Of a stretch of DNA of 64,000 nt, positions 34,057 through 45,878 are shown piece after piece. Origin of the DNA: Astragalus membranaceus (taxonomy: Eukaryota; Streptophyta; Magnoliopsida; Fabales; Fabaceae); assembly GCA_039519185.1 (NCBI GenBank), contig CM076854.1:20445456-20509455 (forward strand), read 5' to 3'. Both the position numbers and the translations under genes were made by a program. The notes beneath the pieces were generated by a model. That model was not told the DNA's origin and did not search any database. It was given only the letters and a program-made list of their open reading frames with translations. How positions within the stretch are numbered: the first letter of the stretch is position 1; every line of letters begins with the position of its first letter.

Positions 34057-35146
34057 GAAAGCTTACTTCCTTCAACCAGAATTCACACTTGGATAGCTTA
34101 GCATACAACTTCCTATCCTTCAAGATTCCCAACACCAACCTCAAGTGCTAGGCATGCTCCTCCTCAGACTTAGAATAGACCAAGATATCGTCAATAAACA
34201 CCACCACGAAACGATCTAGATACTCATGAAAGATACGATTCATATATTCCATGAATACCCCCGGAGCATTCGTAACGCCAAATGGCATCACCGAATACTC
34301 ATAGTGACCATACCGAGTCCTAAACGCCGTCTTAGGAATATCTTCATCCTTCACCTTAATTTGATGGTAACCCGACCTCAAATCACTCTTACTAAACACG
34401 CGAGCCCCCACCAATTGATCCATCAAATCATCAATCCTTGTAAGCGGATACTTATTCTTAATCGTCACCTTGTTCAACTGCCGATAATCCACACAGAGCC
34501 TCATACTCCCATCTTTCTTCTTTACTAGCAACACCGGGGCTCCCCACGGCGACACGCTTGGCCTTATAAACTTCTTCTCAAGCAAATCCTCAAGCTGATT
34601 CTTCAGCTCAGACAACTCGGATGCAGACATCCTATAAGGTGCCATAGACACAGGTCTAGTACCAGGTACCAGATCGATAGCAAACTCCACTTCTCTCCCA
34701 GGTGGCACATCAGGAATTTCATCGGGAAACACCTCAGAAAATTCACGCACCACTGGCAACTCATCAATCTTAGCTTGGCCCTCAACAGATAACGACGCCA
34801 TCAAAGCAAACAGATTAACTTCCTCCTTCATTACTCTATGCAACTGACCAGCAGGCAACAAAATAGATTCCTCCTCAACTGAAGAAGAGAAACTCACAGA
34901 CTTACTAAAACAATTGATATGAACATGGTTATTCACCATCCAGTCCATACCCACGATAACATCTAATCCATCCAACGGCAAGCAAATCAAATCAACAATA
35001 AACTCTCTACCGAAAACCGATAAAGGACACTTAGCACACACGAGAGAAGTAGTCACCGAACCCTTAGCTGGAGTATCGATAACGATTTCCCTCCTCATAG
35101 AAGATAAAACTAGATTCAACTTATCAGCACACATAGCAGCAAGAGC
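34057..35146 (-). pseudogene. B1 gag-start / protease / reverse transcriptase segment with RNase H deleted
   Basis: On the minus strand: protease remnant (VCADKLNLVLSSMRREIVID, VIVGMDW), a spacer (VVREFSEVFPDEIPDVPPGR), then RT with FIRPSVSPWGAPVLLVKKKD, SMRLCVDYRQLNKVTIKNKY, VMPFGVTNAPGVFMEYMNRI and the catalytic box VVFIDDILVYS. It stops at TAG (34148-34150) just after EEEHA. The thumb continues in frame, then most of RNase H is missing: SKADAV joins directly to the pre-integrase GICIPSDEE (about 34004). The protease active-site Asp is also absent because gag and the start of protease are deleted. B3 has the same deletions and the same TAG. Confidence 0.9.
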
Positions 35147-35151
35147 CGCAT
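35147..35151. repeat. Target-site duplication (left) of A2
   Basis: CGCAT, repeated exactly at 43213-43217. Joining the flanks gives the uninterrupted B sequence seen at 48367-48371. Confidence 0.95.
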
Positions 35152-37501
35152 TGTAACACCCCGATATTTCTATTGACCAAAAATACCCAGGTGCACATTA
35201 GTAACACATCAGAGATATATTTCCTGCTTAGACACTGAATATCACTATAAATTTTTCGCTGAATATAACTCAAACAGTCTTATTTACAACAAGACAATAT
35301 GGTTCTCAGACCATATACCATCAGCAATTATAGTATTCAGTATCATACAAGAAAGCGGAAGAAAGATATACATTAAATACATAATGTTTTAGTATACAGA
35401 CAACAAAAGGGAAATAAGCTTAAACATAAAGCTAGGCTATCAGCATCCAGTCCGAGCTCAACCTACTCGTGCCTCTTGGATTTCCGCTGCCCCTGTGTCT
35501 CTGTAAATCAACAACATTTAAATAGTGAGATACAATCTCAGTGAGTTCTACCGAGACCCCTACTAACTCTCTCGGTTCAATTAATAATCCTTTTTAAAAC
35601 CAACACGACACCGACTGCAAATCCAGTGCTAATCCCGGTGAACGTGAACAAACAAAGTGCGGCACCGACTGCAAATCCAGTGCTAATCCCGGTGTATCGC
35701 ACAGTACGACACCGACTGCAAATCCAGTGCTAATCCCGGTGTACGTACAACAAACTCATGACATAACACCGACTGCAAATCCAGTGCTAATCCCGGTGAA
35801 CCCCCTTACCAATAGTACATTCTCCTATTGGCACGGAGCCTAGGTTGGGGGAGCATGACTGCCCCGCCTAGTATGTCAAAACATGGGTCGTCACCCAACT
35901 CGATATATATATAAACATATATATCTACAGTACCATGAACCCACGGTCCATCAAATCAAACAATCAATGAAACACTTTAATCCACATTTTATAAAATCCA
36001 AGTTCACACTCGCACTCTAGTTGACCACTTTTCGACACAATTTTCAACTTCGAACTTATTTTATGAAACTCTTTTGAAACATACCCAAAATCATGGCATT
36101 ATAAGCCTAATATCGTTATTAAAGGGTTAGGAAAGGATTAGAAGAGGATTGGAATCGAAACGGAATCATTTTGGGCACTTTGAAAATTTTGGACAGAACA
36201 AGGCGCACGGGTCGTGCCCCTGGACGCACGGGTCGTGCTCATTTGACAGCATTGCAAAAATGGCCTGTTTTATGAAAAATTGCTTTCCGATTGATCCCGA
36301 TACTCGTTCCGCTCAATTCCGATTCTCGTTCCGATCGAAAACAGACCAAACAACCAACAAAATAGACCCAACTAAAACCACACAATCAATCAACCCAATC
36401 AAAAACTCAATCAAAACGGATTTTATCAAAAACGACATATTTTCCAATTAACGGTTTTTAAGTCAAAATCTTTCGAAATCAAACCACCAAAAATTCTGTT
36501 TCAACGCGACATAACTCGAGACGCGCTCCGATCGATTCCTAACCCGAAACAGACAATATCAAGTAATATCCCAGACCAGCGAAAGCGGTAAAACGATCAA
36601 TTAATTAATTCGAAAACAAAAATCCTAAACGTGAGTAAAACTCACCTTTGACGCGTGATCCACGATCGAGCCGAAATCACCGAGTAACCACACGAACATT
36701 CCCCGCTAGCTCCGGCGACGACGCCCAATCCGCTTCCAAAGCTCCCCACTCGATCACGAAACCGCTTTTTGACCGAAATACCGATTTCCCGAAATTCTCC
36801 ATGGGCACTATTCATCATCTTCTTCACCTCAAGCCACTATTCACATAAACCTCAAATCTTGATTTTTCAACCTAACTCACCCAATCGATCTTCAATACTC
36901 GAGTAATCCACCTCGTGCTCGCTCCTAAACATCGCCCTTAGCTTTCCTTTGAGCTTGAACCACAAAACCTCTATTTTTTCCTCTCAAATCGAAAATGGTA
37001 AAATGAGAGAGAGTGAGTTGATGATGAAGATCTTGGTACCAAATCGAAGAGGAAGTAACGCTGAGCATTTTTCGTGTTGGAAGGAAGTCGTTTTGATGAA
37101 CCGAACCCTTCCCTTTTTCTCCTTCTTCCTCCCCACCCTTTCTTTCTCTTTTCTCTCCTTTTCTCTCTTTTCTTCTCTCTGTTTCTCGTTCTCAGTTTCT
37201 TTCTTTCTTTCAATTCCTTTCTTTCTTTTTCTTAATTAATTCTCTTCTCCTTTCACACGCACACACTTACACATAAATATATATTTATTTAATATTTAAG
37301 TTGCAACGCGGTCAAATTACCATATCGATCGAAATCTCCTATTTCGATTCCAAAACTTCCTTGGTCCGTAATATCCGGTTAACGATCCGCTGACAACAAT
37401 TAAATAATTTTAGCACTCGATAAATTTACCAGTTAAGTACTAAATTGGTTTAATTGGGTTAACACCCAAATAATTCTATTAATTATTTTGCGGATGTTAC
37501 A
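35152..37501 (-). mobile_element. A2 3' LTR
   Basis: TGTAACACCCCGATATT to GCGGATGTTACA, 2350 bp. Nearly identical to the other A2 LTR except in a patch at about 36520-36760. It contains four hairpin units (35607-35798) and a duplicated GCACGGGTCGTGC block (36202-36240). Confidence 0.95.
35607..35798 (+). repeat. Four tandem hairpin units in the A2 3' LTR
   Basis: Units with ACACCGACTGCAAATCC, AGTGCTAATCCCGGTG, spaced 47-59 bp apart. The core is nearly invariant while spacers differ. CACCG and CGGTG halves are complementary. Confidence 0.9.
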
Positions 37502-40080
37502 TTCTCCCCAACTTAAAAGAATTTTGTCCTCAAAATTTCGTCAAGTTTTTCATCCGACTAACCGGGGATCGATATCCTCAGAAAGGTCTTAAATTGCTGG
37601 AAACAATCTCGAACTAACGATATGAGCGTAGGAACTCTTCCCAAGTTGGCACATCAATCTCCAAGTATGATCCACTACCACCTTGATACGAACTCTCTGG
37701 TCACGCATCTACACGAGAAACTCATCATTCGCCTACATAGGCCCGGCACCGCATTTGAAAACACTTCCGAAACTTCATTCCAATTATCCTCGTTTACTCC
37801 CCAACTTTGATTAATCTAAATCAAAGGGTTTAATACAAGACATTCGATGGGGATACAGGTTGAGAATGAGACCCACAAATTGGTACTCCATGGTAGTGAT
37901 AAGCACAAACATGATTTTCTCGAAGGGTGTAAACACTTCCTCAACAAATCTTCTAAGATCCATAACAGTTCCTGCACACATTGAAAAATGTGATGGAAGG
38001 TCATCTGCGAAACTTCTTGGCTCGCCCCCAAGATTTCGAGACAACACTTTTCAAAAGAAGATGAAATGAGGATTTACCAGAAACGTTTATCTTAAACGTA
38101 GAAATAAACCGTGGTGACAACAAATACATTTGAACGTAATGAAAATCACCTCTGTTGTTCTCAAAACAACTTACAAACAGAACTCGGTTCTTTTTCCTCT
38201 ATTGCAACTTCATCACGAGGTTTTTACCAATGACGCACCCGATTCCTTTCCAACTTAATCAATAGCGTTGGGAGCTTCCCCTTTTCCTAAGTAAAGCTTC
38301 TAGGATTTTCCTAAATCAGATTTCATTAGCCTCTTGATTCGTTTCCAAAATTAACTTTAGCATGCGGGTTTTCACAAAATGATTTTTCGAAACTACCATA
38401 CCGCACGCCAAGCTTCATTTGGGAAATTTCAGTCGCTTGCAAGCAGATCCATCAATTAATCCTCTGGGGCTTATTCGCAATGTGAAAAACAGTCAACAGT
38501 TACCTCACCTACCTATTCGCGTTCGCGTTCGACTTGTCAAACAGAATCATATAATACCATCTCATTGTTAACCTTCACAAAGAAGAGATTATCAACTAAT
38601 ACCTTGCCACTAATACATCTGCTTTACATCTCTGTACATCTTGGTGGATCCAGGGTGTACAGAATATAAACTTCGGTGTGCTTCCTCTAACACTTGCCTT
38701 CTATTTTTCTCATCATCGGGTGCACAGATCCTACCGTTGAAACAACTGACTCCATCACTATCCATGGTAAAATCTGGAAATACCTTTTGTGATTGTAGCT
38801 TCACATCAACTTCCTGTGCTAAGCGTATAGAATCCCTTGGGGAACTAGAGATCCTCACATGGTTCAACACTAACCGGTTTCTCCTTGATCTTGAATTCAA
38901 ATTTAAGTCTCTAAAGGACTCCAACAATTCTATCTCATGCATCAATAAACTCGGCCATGTGGATGAACTTCCTACTCAGTGCATCAGTTACAACACTGGC
39001 CTCTCTTGAATGCTACATCAACACTAATTTATAATCCTTCAGGAATTCAACACACTTCTCCGTCTGCTATTCAGTTCTTCCTGATCAAACAGATACCTAA
39101 AACTATCGTGATCACTAAAGACATCGAAACGAGACCCATATAGGTAACGTCTCCAAATCTTCAGTGCGTACACAATAGCTGCCAACTCCCAAATTATGAG
39201 TCGGATAATTCCCTTCACGAGTCTTCAATTGCCTGGATGCACAAGATACCACCTGCTGATTCTGCATGAGAACACATCCTAAACCCTTCCCTGAAGCGTC
39301 ATCGAAAATTTGAAATTCCAATGACGGATCCGGAAGAACCAGGATTGGAGCAGAAGTCAAAATCTTCAACTCTTGAAAACATTCTCCACAATCGGCATCC
39401 CACGTAAACGGATGACCCTTACGAGTTAACCGAATAAGTGGAAAACTAACTGTGAGAACTCTTGAACAAATATCTTATAGTAACCGGCTAGACCCAAAAA
39501 CTTCTGATCTCTGTGACTGAGGTCGGACGCTCCCAATTCAACACAGCTTCTATTTTTCCTTTCGACTAACCACACCGGAGCACTCCTTAGCGAAGTACTC
39601 GGTCGAATGAATTTTTTTTTTTTTTTTTTTTTAACATCGACTCTTCAAGTTGAGACTCCATTTCCTTTAATTCGAAAGAAACATTCAATAAGAAACAATA
39701 GATATTGATCCCGTGCCAGGAACCAATTCTACCGTAAACTCTACCTCTCGCTCTGGAGGTTCAGAAGAAACTTCATCGTGAAAACATCCAGAAAGTCATT
39801 CACAACCTGAACGTTCGCCAAATCTAAACTAGTTCCAGTGGATGCAGATAACATACTAACATGTGTTTCCGCACCTTGGAATGAAGATTGATCGTCTAAG
39901 ATGAACTAGGTAACCGCTTCAGAATTTGTCCTAGACAACTCTATACAAAGATTAGGTCTGGTCACGACCATTAGCAGCAGTTAAAATAGTTATCGGCTCG
40001 GATAGCGGAGATTCGCTAGTCCCAACCAATCCACACATGATTGAGCTATAAAACAATGGGTTGCACCCGAATCGTATAAT
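37502..40080 (-). pseudogene. A2 pol remnant: protease site, spacer, RNase H and H2C2 spacer; RT and integrase largely absent
   Basis: From the right: protease active site DSGATH (40056-40073), reached by a frameshift from gag. The N-terminal RT edge lies near 39545-39640 and carries a T22-24 homopolymer at about 39609-39632. The RT core is deleted. RNase H follows at 39115-39369 (SAPILVLPDPSLEFQIFDDA, CASRQLKTREGNYPTHNL), then the spacer with EEAHRSLYSVHPGSTKMYRD at 38610-38945. 37502-38600 has no integrase core; it parallels the same unrecognised sequence in A1, so the loss predates both insertions. The end near the 3' LTR reads GACAAAATTCTTTTAAGTTGGGGAGAA on the minus strand, a purine-rich tract. 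Confidence 0.85.
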
Positions 40081-40092
40081 GTACTGACAGAG

Positions 40093-40728
40093 TTATTGAA
40101 AAGTAGATCCCATACCCCTCAGTAACCTGTCAGAAGTTGTAACTGTCTGAGCATCAAAAGTGTTGACTCGTCCTTGCCTTAGAGCTGCTTGTGACTCCTT
40201 GAAACTCTCTCTTACAGGGCACTCTTTACCATAGTGACCCTCTTCATTTCTATAATAGCACCGATTAGATCTTCGCTTGCAATCACCGCTGTGAGGCTTT
40301 CCACAGCTAGAACATCTTCTGACCTTCGAAGAATCAAAGAATTGCATCTGCTTTTCCTTTGATGAAATTATCTTAGGACTTTGCATTCGGAGTTGATAAT
40401 TCAACTACCTCCTTTCCTTTCCCATACTTCCTATGAGATCATCCTCGGCGACATAGGCTGATTGCACTAAGGCAACATAATTGGTAATACTATAAGAACT
40501 GAGACCATAAGTCATAAAAGCACTAAGGTCCTTCTTATACATCTGCGTTCTCCATTCGCCATTCGAAACATACCTTACCATTCGGTAAAACTGAGACAAC
40601 TTCTCGAACTTAGCGGTGTATTCTTCCACCGTCATGCCACCTTTCCTGAGGATGCACCGGTTGGAGACTCCGGTCTTGGTCGAGGACTGCGTCTTGATCA
40701 TCCTACCATAATTCCGCTTATGATGCAC
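40093..40728 (-). pseudogene. A2 gag remnant (capsid and zinc knuckles)
   Basis: A minus-strand frame with a retrotransposon gag motif (MTVEEYTAKFEKLSQFYRMV) and an in-frame stop at 40405-40407. Two knuckles follow: CSSCGKPHSGDC (CX2CX3HX3C) and CYYRNEEGHYGKEC, where Arg replaces the second Cys of the usual CX2CX4HX4C. The N-terminal half of gag is missing (only about 110 bases separate it from the primer site). The product would have been the capsid-nucleocapsid protein. Confidence 0.88.
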
Positions 40729-40838
40729 TAAGTATTAAGTTGATCAGGCTCAATGTCTCTTAGCATCACAAGTGTAATTACAACCAGGACTAACAAGGAA
40801 TCGACTCAACCCTAAACTAAGTCCGACTAGGTCGAACT

Positions 40839-40850
40839 GCTCTGATACCA
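40839..40850 (-). promoter_or_regulatory. Primer-binding site of A2 (initiator Met tRNA)
   Basis: The plus strand reads GCTCTGATACCA, the complement of TGGTATCAGAGC, two bases from the 5' LTR. This is the usual primer site of chromoviruses and many copia elements. Confidence 0.95.
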
Positions 40851-40852
40851 AC

Positions 40853-43212
40853 TGTAACACCCCGGTATTTCTATTGACCAAAAATACCCAGGTGCACATT
40901 AGTAACACATCAGAGATATATTTCCTGCTTAGACACTGAATATCACTATAAATTTTTCGCTGAATATAACTCAAACAGTCTTATTTACAACAAGACAATA
41001 TGGTTCTCAGACCATATACCATCAGCAATTATAGTATTCAGTATCATACAAGAAAGCGGAAGAAAGATATACATTAAATACATAATGTTTTAGTATACAT
41101 ACAACAAAAGGGAAATAAGCTTAAACATAAAGCTAGGCTATCAGCATCCAGTCCGAGCTCAACCTACTCGTGCCTCTTGGATTTCCGCTGCCCCTGTGTC
41201 TCTGTAAATCAACAACATTTAAACAGTGAGATACAATCTCAGTGAGTTCTACCGATACCCCTACTAACTCTCTCGGTTCGATTAATAATCCTTTTTAAAA
41301 TCAACACGACACCGACTGCAAATCCAGTGCTAATCCCGGTGAACGTGAACAAACAAAGTGCGGCACCGACTGCAAATCCAGTGCTAATCCCGGTGTATCG
41401 CACAGTACGACACCGACTGCAAATCCAGTGCTAATCCCGGTGTACGTACAACAAACTCATGACATAACACCGACTGCAAATCCAGTGCTAATCCCGGTGA
41501 ACCCCCTTACCAATAGTACATTCTCCTATTGGCACGGAGCCTAGGTTGGGGGAGCATGACTGCCCCGCCTAGTATGTCAAAACATGGGTCGTCACCCAAC
41601 TCGATATATATATAAACATATATATATCTACAGTACCATGAACCCACGGTCCATCAAATCAAACAATCAATGAAATACTTTAATCCACATTTTATAAAAT
41701 CCAAGTTCACACTCGCACTCTAGTTGACCACTTTTCGACACAATTTTCAACTTCGAACTTATTTTATGAAACTCTTTTGAAACATACCCAAAATCATGGC
41801 ATTATAAGCCTAATATCGTTATTAAAGGGTTAGGAAAGGATTAGTAGAGGATTGGAATCGAAACGGAATCATTTTGGGCACTTTGAAAATTTTGGACAGA
41901 ACAAGGCGCACGGGTCGTGCCCCTGGACGCACGGGTCGTGCTCATTTGACAGCATTGCAAAAATGGCCTGTTTTATGAAAAATTGCTTTCCGATTGATCC
42001 CGATACTCGTTCCGCTCAATTCCGATTCTCGTTCCGATCGAAAACAGACCAAACAACCAACAAAATAGACCCAACTAAAACCACACAATCAATCAACCCA
42101 ATCAAAAACTCAATCAAAACGGATTTTATCAAAAACGACATATTTTCCAATTAACGGTTTTTAAGTCAAAATCTTTCGAAATCAAACCACCAAAAATTCT
42201 GTTTCAACGCGACATAACTCGAGACTCGCTCCGATCGATTCCTAATCCGAAACAGACAATATCCAGAAATATTCCAGTCCAGCGAAAGCGATAAAACAGT
42301 TTATCAATTAATTCGAAAGACGAAAATCCTAAACGTGAGTAGAACTCACCCTTGTAGCGTGAACCACGATCGAGCCGAATTCTCCGAGTAACCACACGAA
42401 CATTCCCCGCTTAAGCTTCCCGTTCCGACGTCGCTCCAATCCGCTTCCAAAACTTTCCACTCGATCACGAAACCGCTTTTTGACCGAAATACCGATTTCC
42501 CGAAATTCTCCATGGGCACTATTCATCATCTTCTTCACCTCAAGCCTCTATTCACATAAACCTCAAATCTTGATTTTTCAACCTAACTCACCCAATCGAC
42601 CTTCAATACTCGAGTAATCCACCTCGTGCTCGCTCCTAAACATCGCCCTTAGCTTTCCTTTGAGCTTGAACCACAAAACCTCTATTTTTTCCTCTCAAAT
42701 CGAAAATGGTAAAATGAGAGAGAGTGAGTTGATGATGAAGATCTTGGTACCAAATCGAAGAGGAAGTAACGCTGAGCATTTTTCGTGTTGGAAGGAAGTC
42801 GTTTTGATGAACCGAACCCTTCCCTTTTTCTCCTTCTTCCTCCCCACCCTTTCTTTCTCTTTTCTCTCCTTTTCTCTCTTTTCTTCTCTCTGTTTCTCGT
42901 TCTCAGTTTCTTTCTTTCTTTCAATTCCTTTCTTTCTTTTTCTTAACTAATTCTCTTCTCCTTTCACACGCACACACTTACACATAAATATATATTTATT
43001 TAATATTTAAGTTGCAACGCGGTCAAATTACCATATCGATCGAAATCTCCTATTTCGATTCCAAAACTTCCTTGGTCCGTAATATCCGGTTAACGATCCG
43101 CTGACAACAATTAAATAATTTTAGCACTCGATAAATTTACCAGTTAAGTACTAAATTGGTTTAATTGGGTTAACACCCAAATAATTCTATTAATTATTTT
43201 GCGGATGTTACA
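40853..43212 (-). mobile_element. A2 5' LTR
   Basis: TGTAACACCCCGGTATT to GCGGATGTTACA, 2360 bp, with hairpin units at 41308-41499 and the GC-rich duplication at 41905-41943. Outside a patch at about 42222-42465 it is nearly identical to the 3' LTR. Confidence 0.95.
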
Positions 43213-43350
43213 CGCATCATTTCTTCCGGCCATCTCAACTATTCACTGAAACAAGATCAAGTTAGAACGAGCAACAAGACTCGAGGATTAGAAAACTCAA
43301 GACTCAACAACGTGGTCGGACAGACCGAACTATTGCTCTGATACCACTAA
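43213..43350 (-). mobile_element. B1 5' internal end (resumes after A2), with primer-binding site
   Basis: Starts with the right CGCAT duplication (43213-43217). It then continues the B internal sequence exactly as at 48367-48504: the gag start codon region and an initiator-Met primer site (GCTCTGATACCA at 43335-43346), four bases from the middle B LTR. Few differences from the B3 equivalent. Confidence 0.95.
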
Positions 43351-45866
43351 TGTAACACCCCCTTCTAATTTACTACTATTTAATTGATAAAATCAGAGTT
43401 TTCAAAAAATATAAAAGAAAAACAACCACGAGAGAGTGCTACATTTTCTCCCTTTAAACCAGACAAACATCAATGGCAAAATCCAACAACCAATAGTACG
43501 ATACATAGCACCACAGTCAAGGGACTAGCCCACAATCACCTGTTTAGTTTACATCAGCATGAACATAATCACCATCACAGCGGAATGACACCAAGTCTTG
43601 AACATACTCAATACATCACCAAATATCAGTTTAATAACATCAAAATAAAAATGACAAGTAAACTAAGACGCCCCTCCCCGGTGCTACGCATCAGAGCCAG
43701 ACACAACCGACTAGAAGAAGGTATGAGGATAACCTTCACTCGCTATCACCTGCACGTTGCCGACATGAGAAGCAACATAAATGCAGTAGGGTGAGTCTCT
43801 TTACATAAATAATAGCATATAGGATAAGCATTATACTAGGGAAAGCAACTAGAAGCACCAATTCACAACGATATCAACATACACCATTAAATTTACAATT
43901 ACCAAGAAACATCACCGAATGTATGATTAGTGCATGAAATGCAACCCAACTCCATGGGCATATGCATGTGGATCCATCACCAAAATAAGCCTTGAGGGCA
44001 CTCACCAATAATTTATAATAAGGCCGAAGCCTACTCACCAATAAATGCACATGGTTTATGTGACGCCATGAACAATGCACCACAACACACCGTATTCACC
44101 ATAATGAGCAATAAGCATAATCACCAATAATTAATAGACTCACCATTGCTATTAATTAATTCACCATCACCAAAAGAAGGTCATAGACCCATCACCAATA
44201 ATTAATTTCACCGTTAGATACAACACCAATAAACACACCTCCAATTATAGCTCTAAGGCTAGCAATTAATCCTCTAATTACACCAACACCAATTAAATAG
44301 ACTATTTTAAGTCATTGACACGGGACAGGCAACAATAAGCAAAACTGCACTTAAACATCTCGGGCAACATCGGGCAGCACTGCGCCAGCAAACTGGCAGC
44401 ATTGCGCCAAGACAGCAACACAACTAGGCAACACAGCAGCAAAAACTGGCGCAGAGGCAACCTGCGCCACATCTGGGCGCAACACAGACAGCAAAAACTG
44501 GCGCAGAGGCAACCTGCGCCACATCTGGGCGCAACACAGACAGCAACATGGCGCACACAGGGCAGCAACATGGCGCCCTGGCGCAGCACAACACTAGTGC
44601 AGAATTTCCTATGGAAGTGCACCTACTTCGGCGAATTAATTAAAATAGCAAACGATATCGGATTTTAACAAAAGACCACTCATTGGGAAGCTCTCTGAGT
44701 GTAGTTTCTGCCTATGATTTTCATTTTTCAAAACAAGTATCCAGTTGGTACAGTTTTCTAAAACACTACACTGAGGTACCAAAGTCGGACAGAATTCTTT
44801 ACCCAACTTGCAACTAAATTTTCTTTCTCATTTCTTAATGAAATTTCGTGAAATCAGTGCCTATTTCGTAGAGAATTAAGTTTACTTTCCAATGAAACAA
44901 GAATCATTCAAAACGGAGTTCGATTGAGAACACAAAACCTACAAAAACCGAACCTACTCACAATTTGATTCCAGAAATTTAACCTAACTTTGGAGACTCA
45001 TAACTTGAGCTACACAACTCCAAATTGAGCGAAACCAGTGCCAAAACGACCGGCTTTAAGTCTATTTTCAAAAACAATCAGCCACATAATTTTTGGATCA
45101 ACCGAACAGTACCAGTTTTAGAAGGACCTAAACAGTGTCCAGAAACGCACAAAAAACTATAAGGAAGTAAAACTCATTATGATTAATCACCAAATACCAA
45201 TCTCAACATCACATACTTATGCATTTTGTCAAACACCACATAAGCATATTAACTTCACCTTCAAAATTCATAGGGTAATATCATCAAACACCTTGTAGGC
45301 AACATATGTTCATAGTTCATCTCAACATCAAACACCACAGTTTCATCAAATTGAATCAAACACAACATCAATTACACAAATAGCAACACAATCAATTCAA
45401 TAGTCCTCCTAGAGTCTAACCCACATAGAACACTCATCATATAGTCTATTATGAATGAAAAAGAGAGCCCCCTAACCTTAGGAAATTGAAGGAACTAAGC
45501 AAGACTCCTAGCAATCAACAAGAATCACCAACCAAGCACGCTTCTCTCCCTTTCTCCTTGGATTTCTTCACGCCAAGCCTCCTCCTCTTCTCCCCTTGAA
45601 CTTTCGGCCGCCACTCTCTCTCTCCCTCTTCTCACTTTCTATTTTTTCTTTCTTTGCACAAATGAGCACCTTCTCATATGACCCCTAGGTTTATTAGTTC
45701 AACTTGGGCCACTTAATGGGTCATGGGCCTTTATTTACACCTCCCTACTTACTTAAACACCTCCTGAATAAAATAAAACTCCAAATTAATTAATTTAATT
45801 AAATAAATGTTGTAAGCCTTAAATAACTTAATTAAATGAATAATTAAATTATTTTGGGGCGTTACA
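43351..45866 (-). mobile_element. Family B LTR (middle of the array, shared by two units)
   Basis: Complete LTR, TGTAACACCCCCTTC to GGGGCGTTACA, 2516 bp. On its left is a 5' internal end with a primer site. On its right is a 3' internal end with a purine-rich tract. It thus serves as 5' LTR of B1 and 3' LTR of B3. It contains a 52-bp tandem duplication (44437-44540) rich in GCGC. Frames such as 43384-43794 repeat in the other LTR and are not genes. Confidence 0.95.
44437..44540 (+). repeat. 52-bp tandem duplication in the B LTR
   Basis: Two copies of CAGCAAAAACTGGCGCAGAG ... GGGCGCAACACAGA at 44437 and 44489. The right B LTR has the same region with a 12-base insertion (near 49640). Confidence 0.85.
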
Positions 45867-45878
45867 ACTCTCCCCCAC

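Larger units (their letters stand above)
35152..43212 (-). mobile_element. A2: complete, non-autonomous family A chromovirus inserted in B1
   Basis: Structure on the minus strand: 5' LTR 40853-43212, initiator-Met primer site 40839-40850, internal region 37502-40852, 3' LTR 35152-37501, exact CGCAT duplication outside. The internal region is only 3.35 kb. It keeps gag pieces, a protease active site, part of RNase H and the spacer, but lacks nearly all of RT and the integrase. It cannot encode its own mobility but retains the cis signals (LTRs, primer site, purine-rich tract), so it may have moved in trans. It is the youngest well-bounded insertion in the B cluster. Confidence 0.95.

Noticed and set aside
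33496..34101. 201-codon plus-strand ORF
   Set aside because: Antisense of the B1 integrase; no independent motif, and the same shadow appears opposite B3.
36149..36451. 100-codon ORF repeated identically at 41852-42154
   Set aside because: Both copies are the same position in the two A2 LTRs; identity comes from LTR duplication, not from a conserved protein.
43384..43794. 136-codon ORF repeated at 48538-48948
   Set aside because: Lies in U3/R of the two B LTRs; no domain, and duplication is due to the LTRs.
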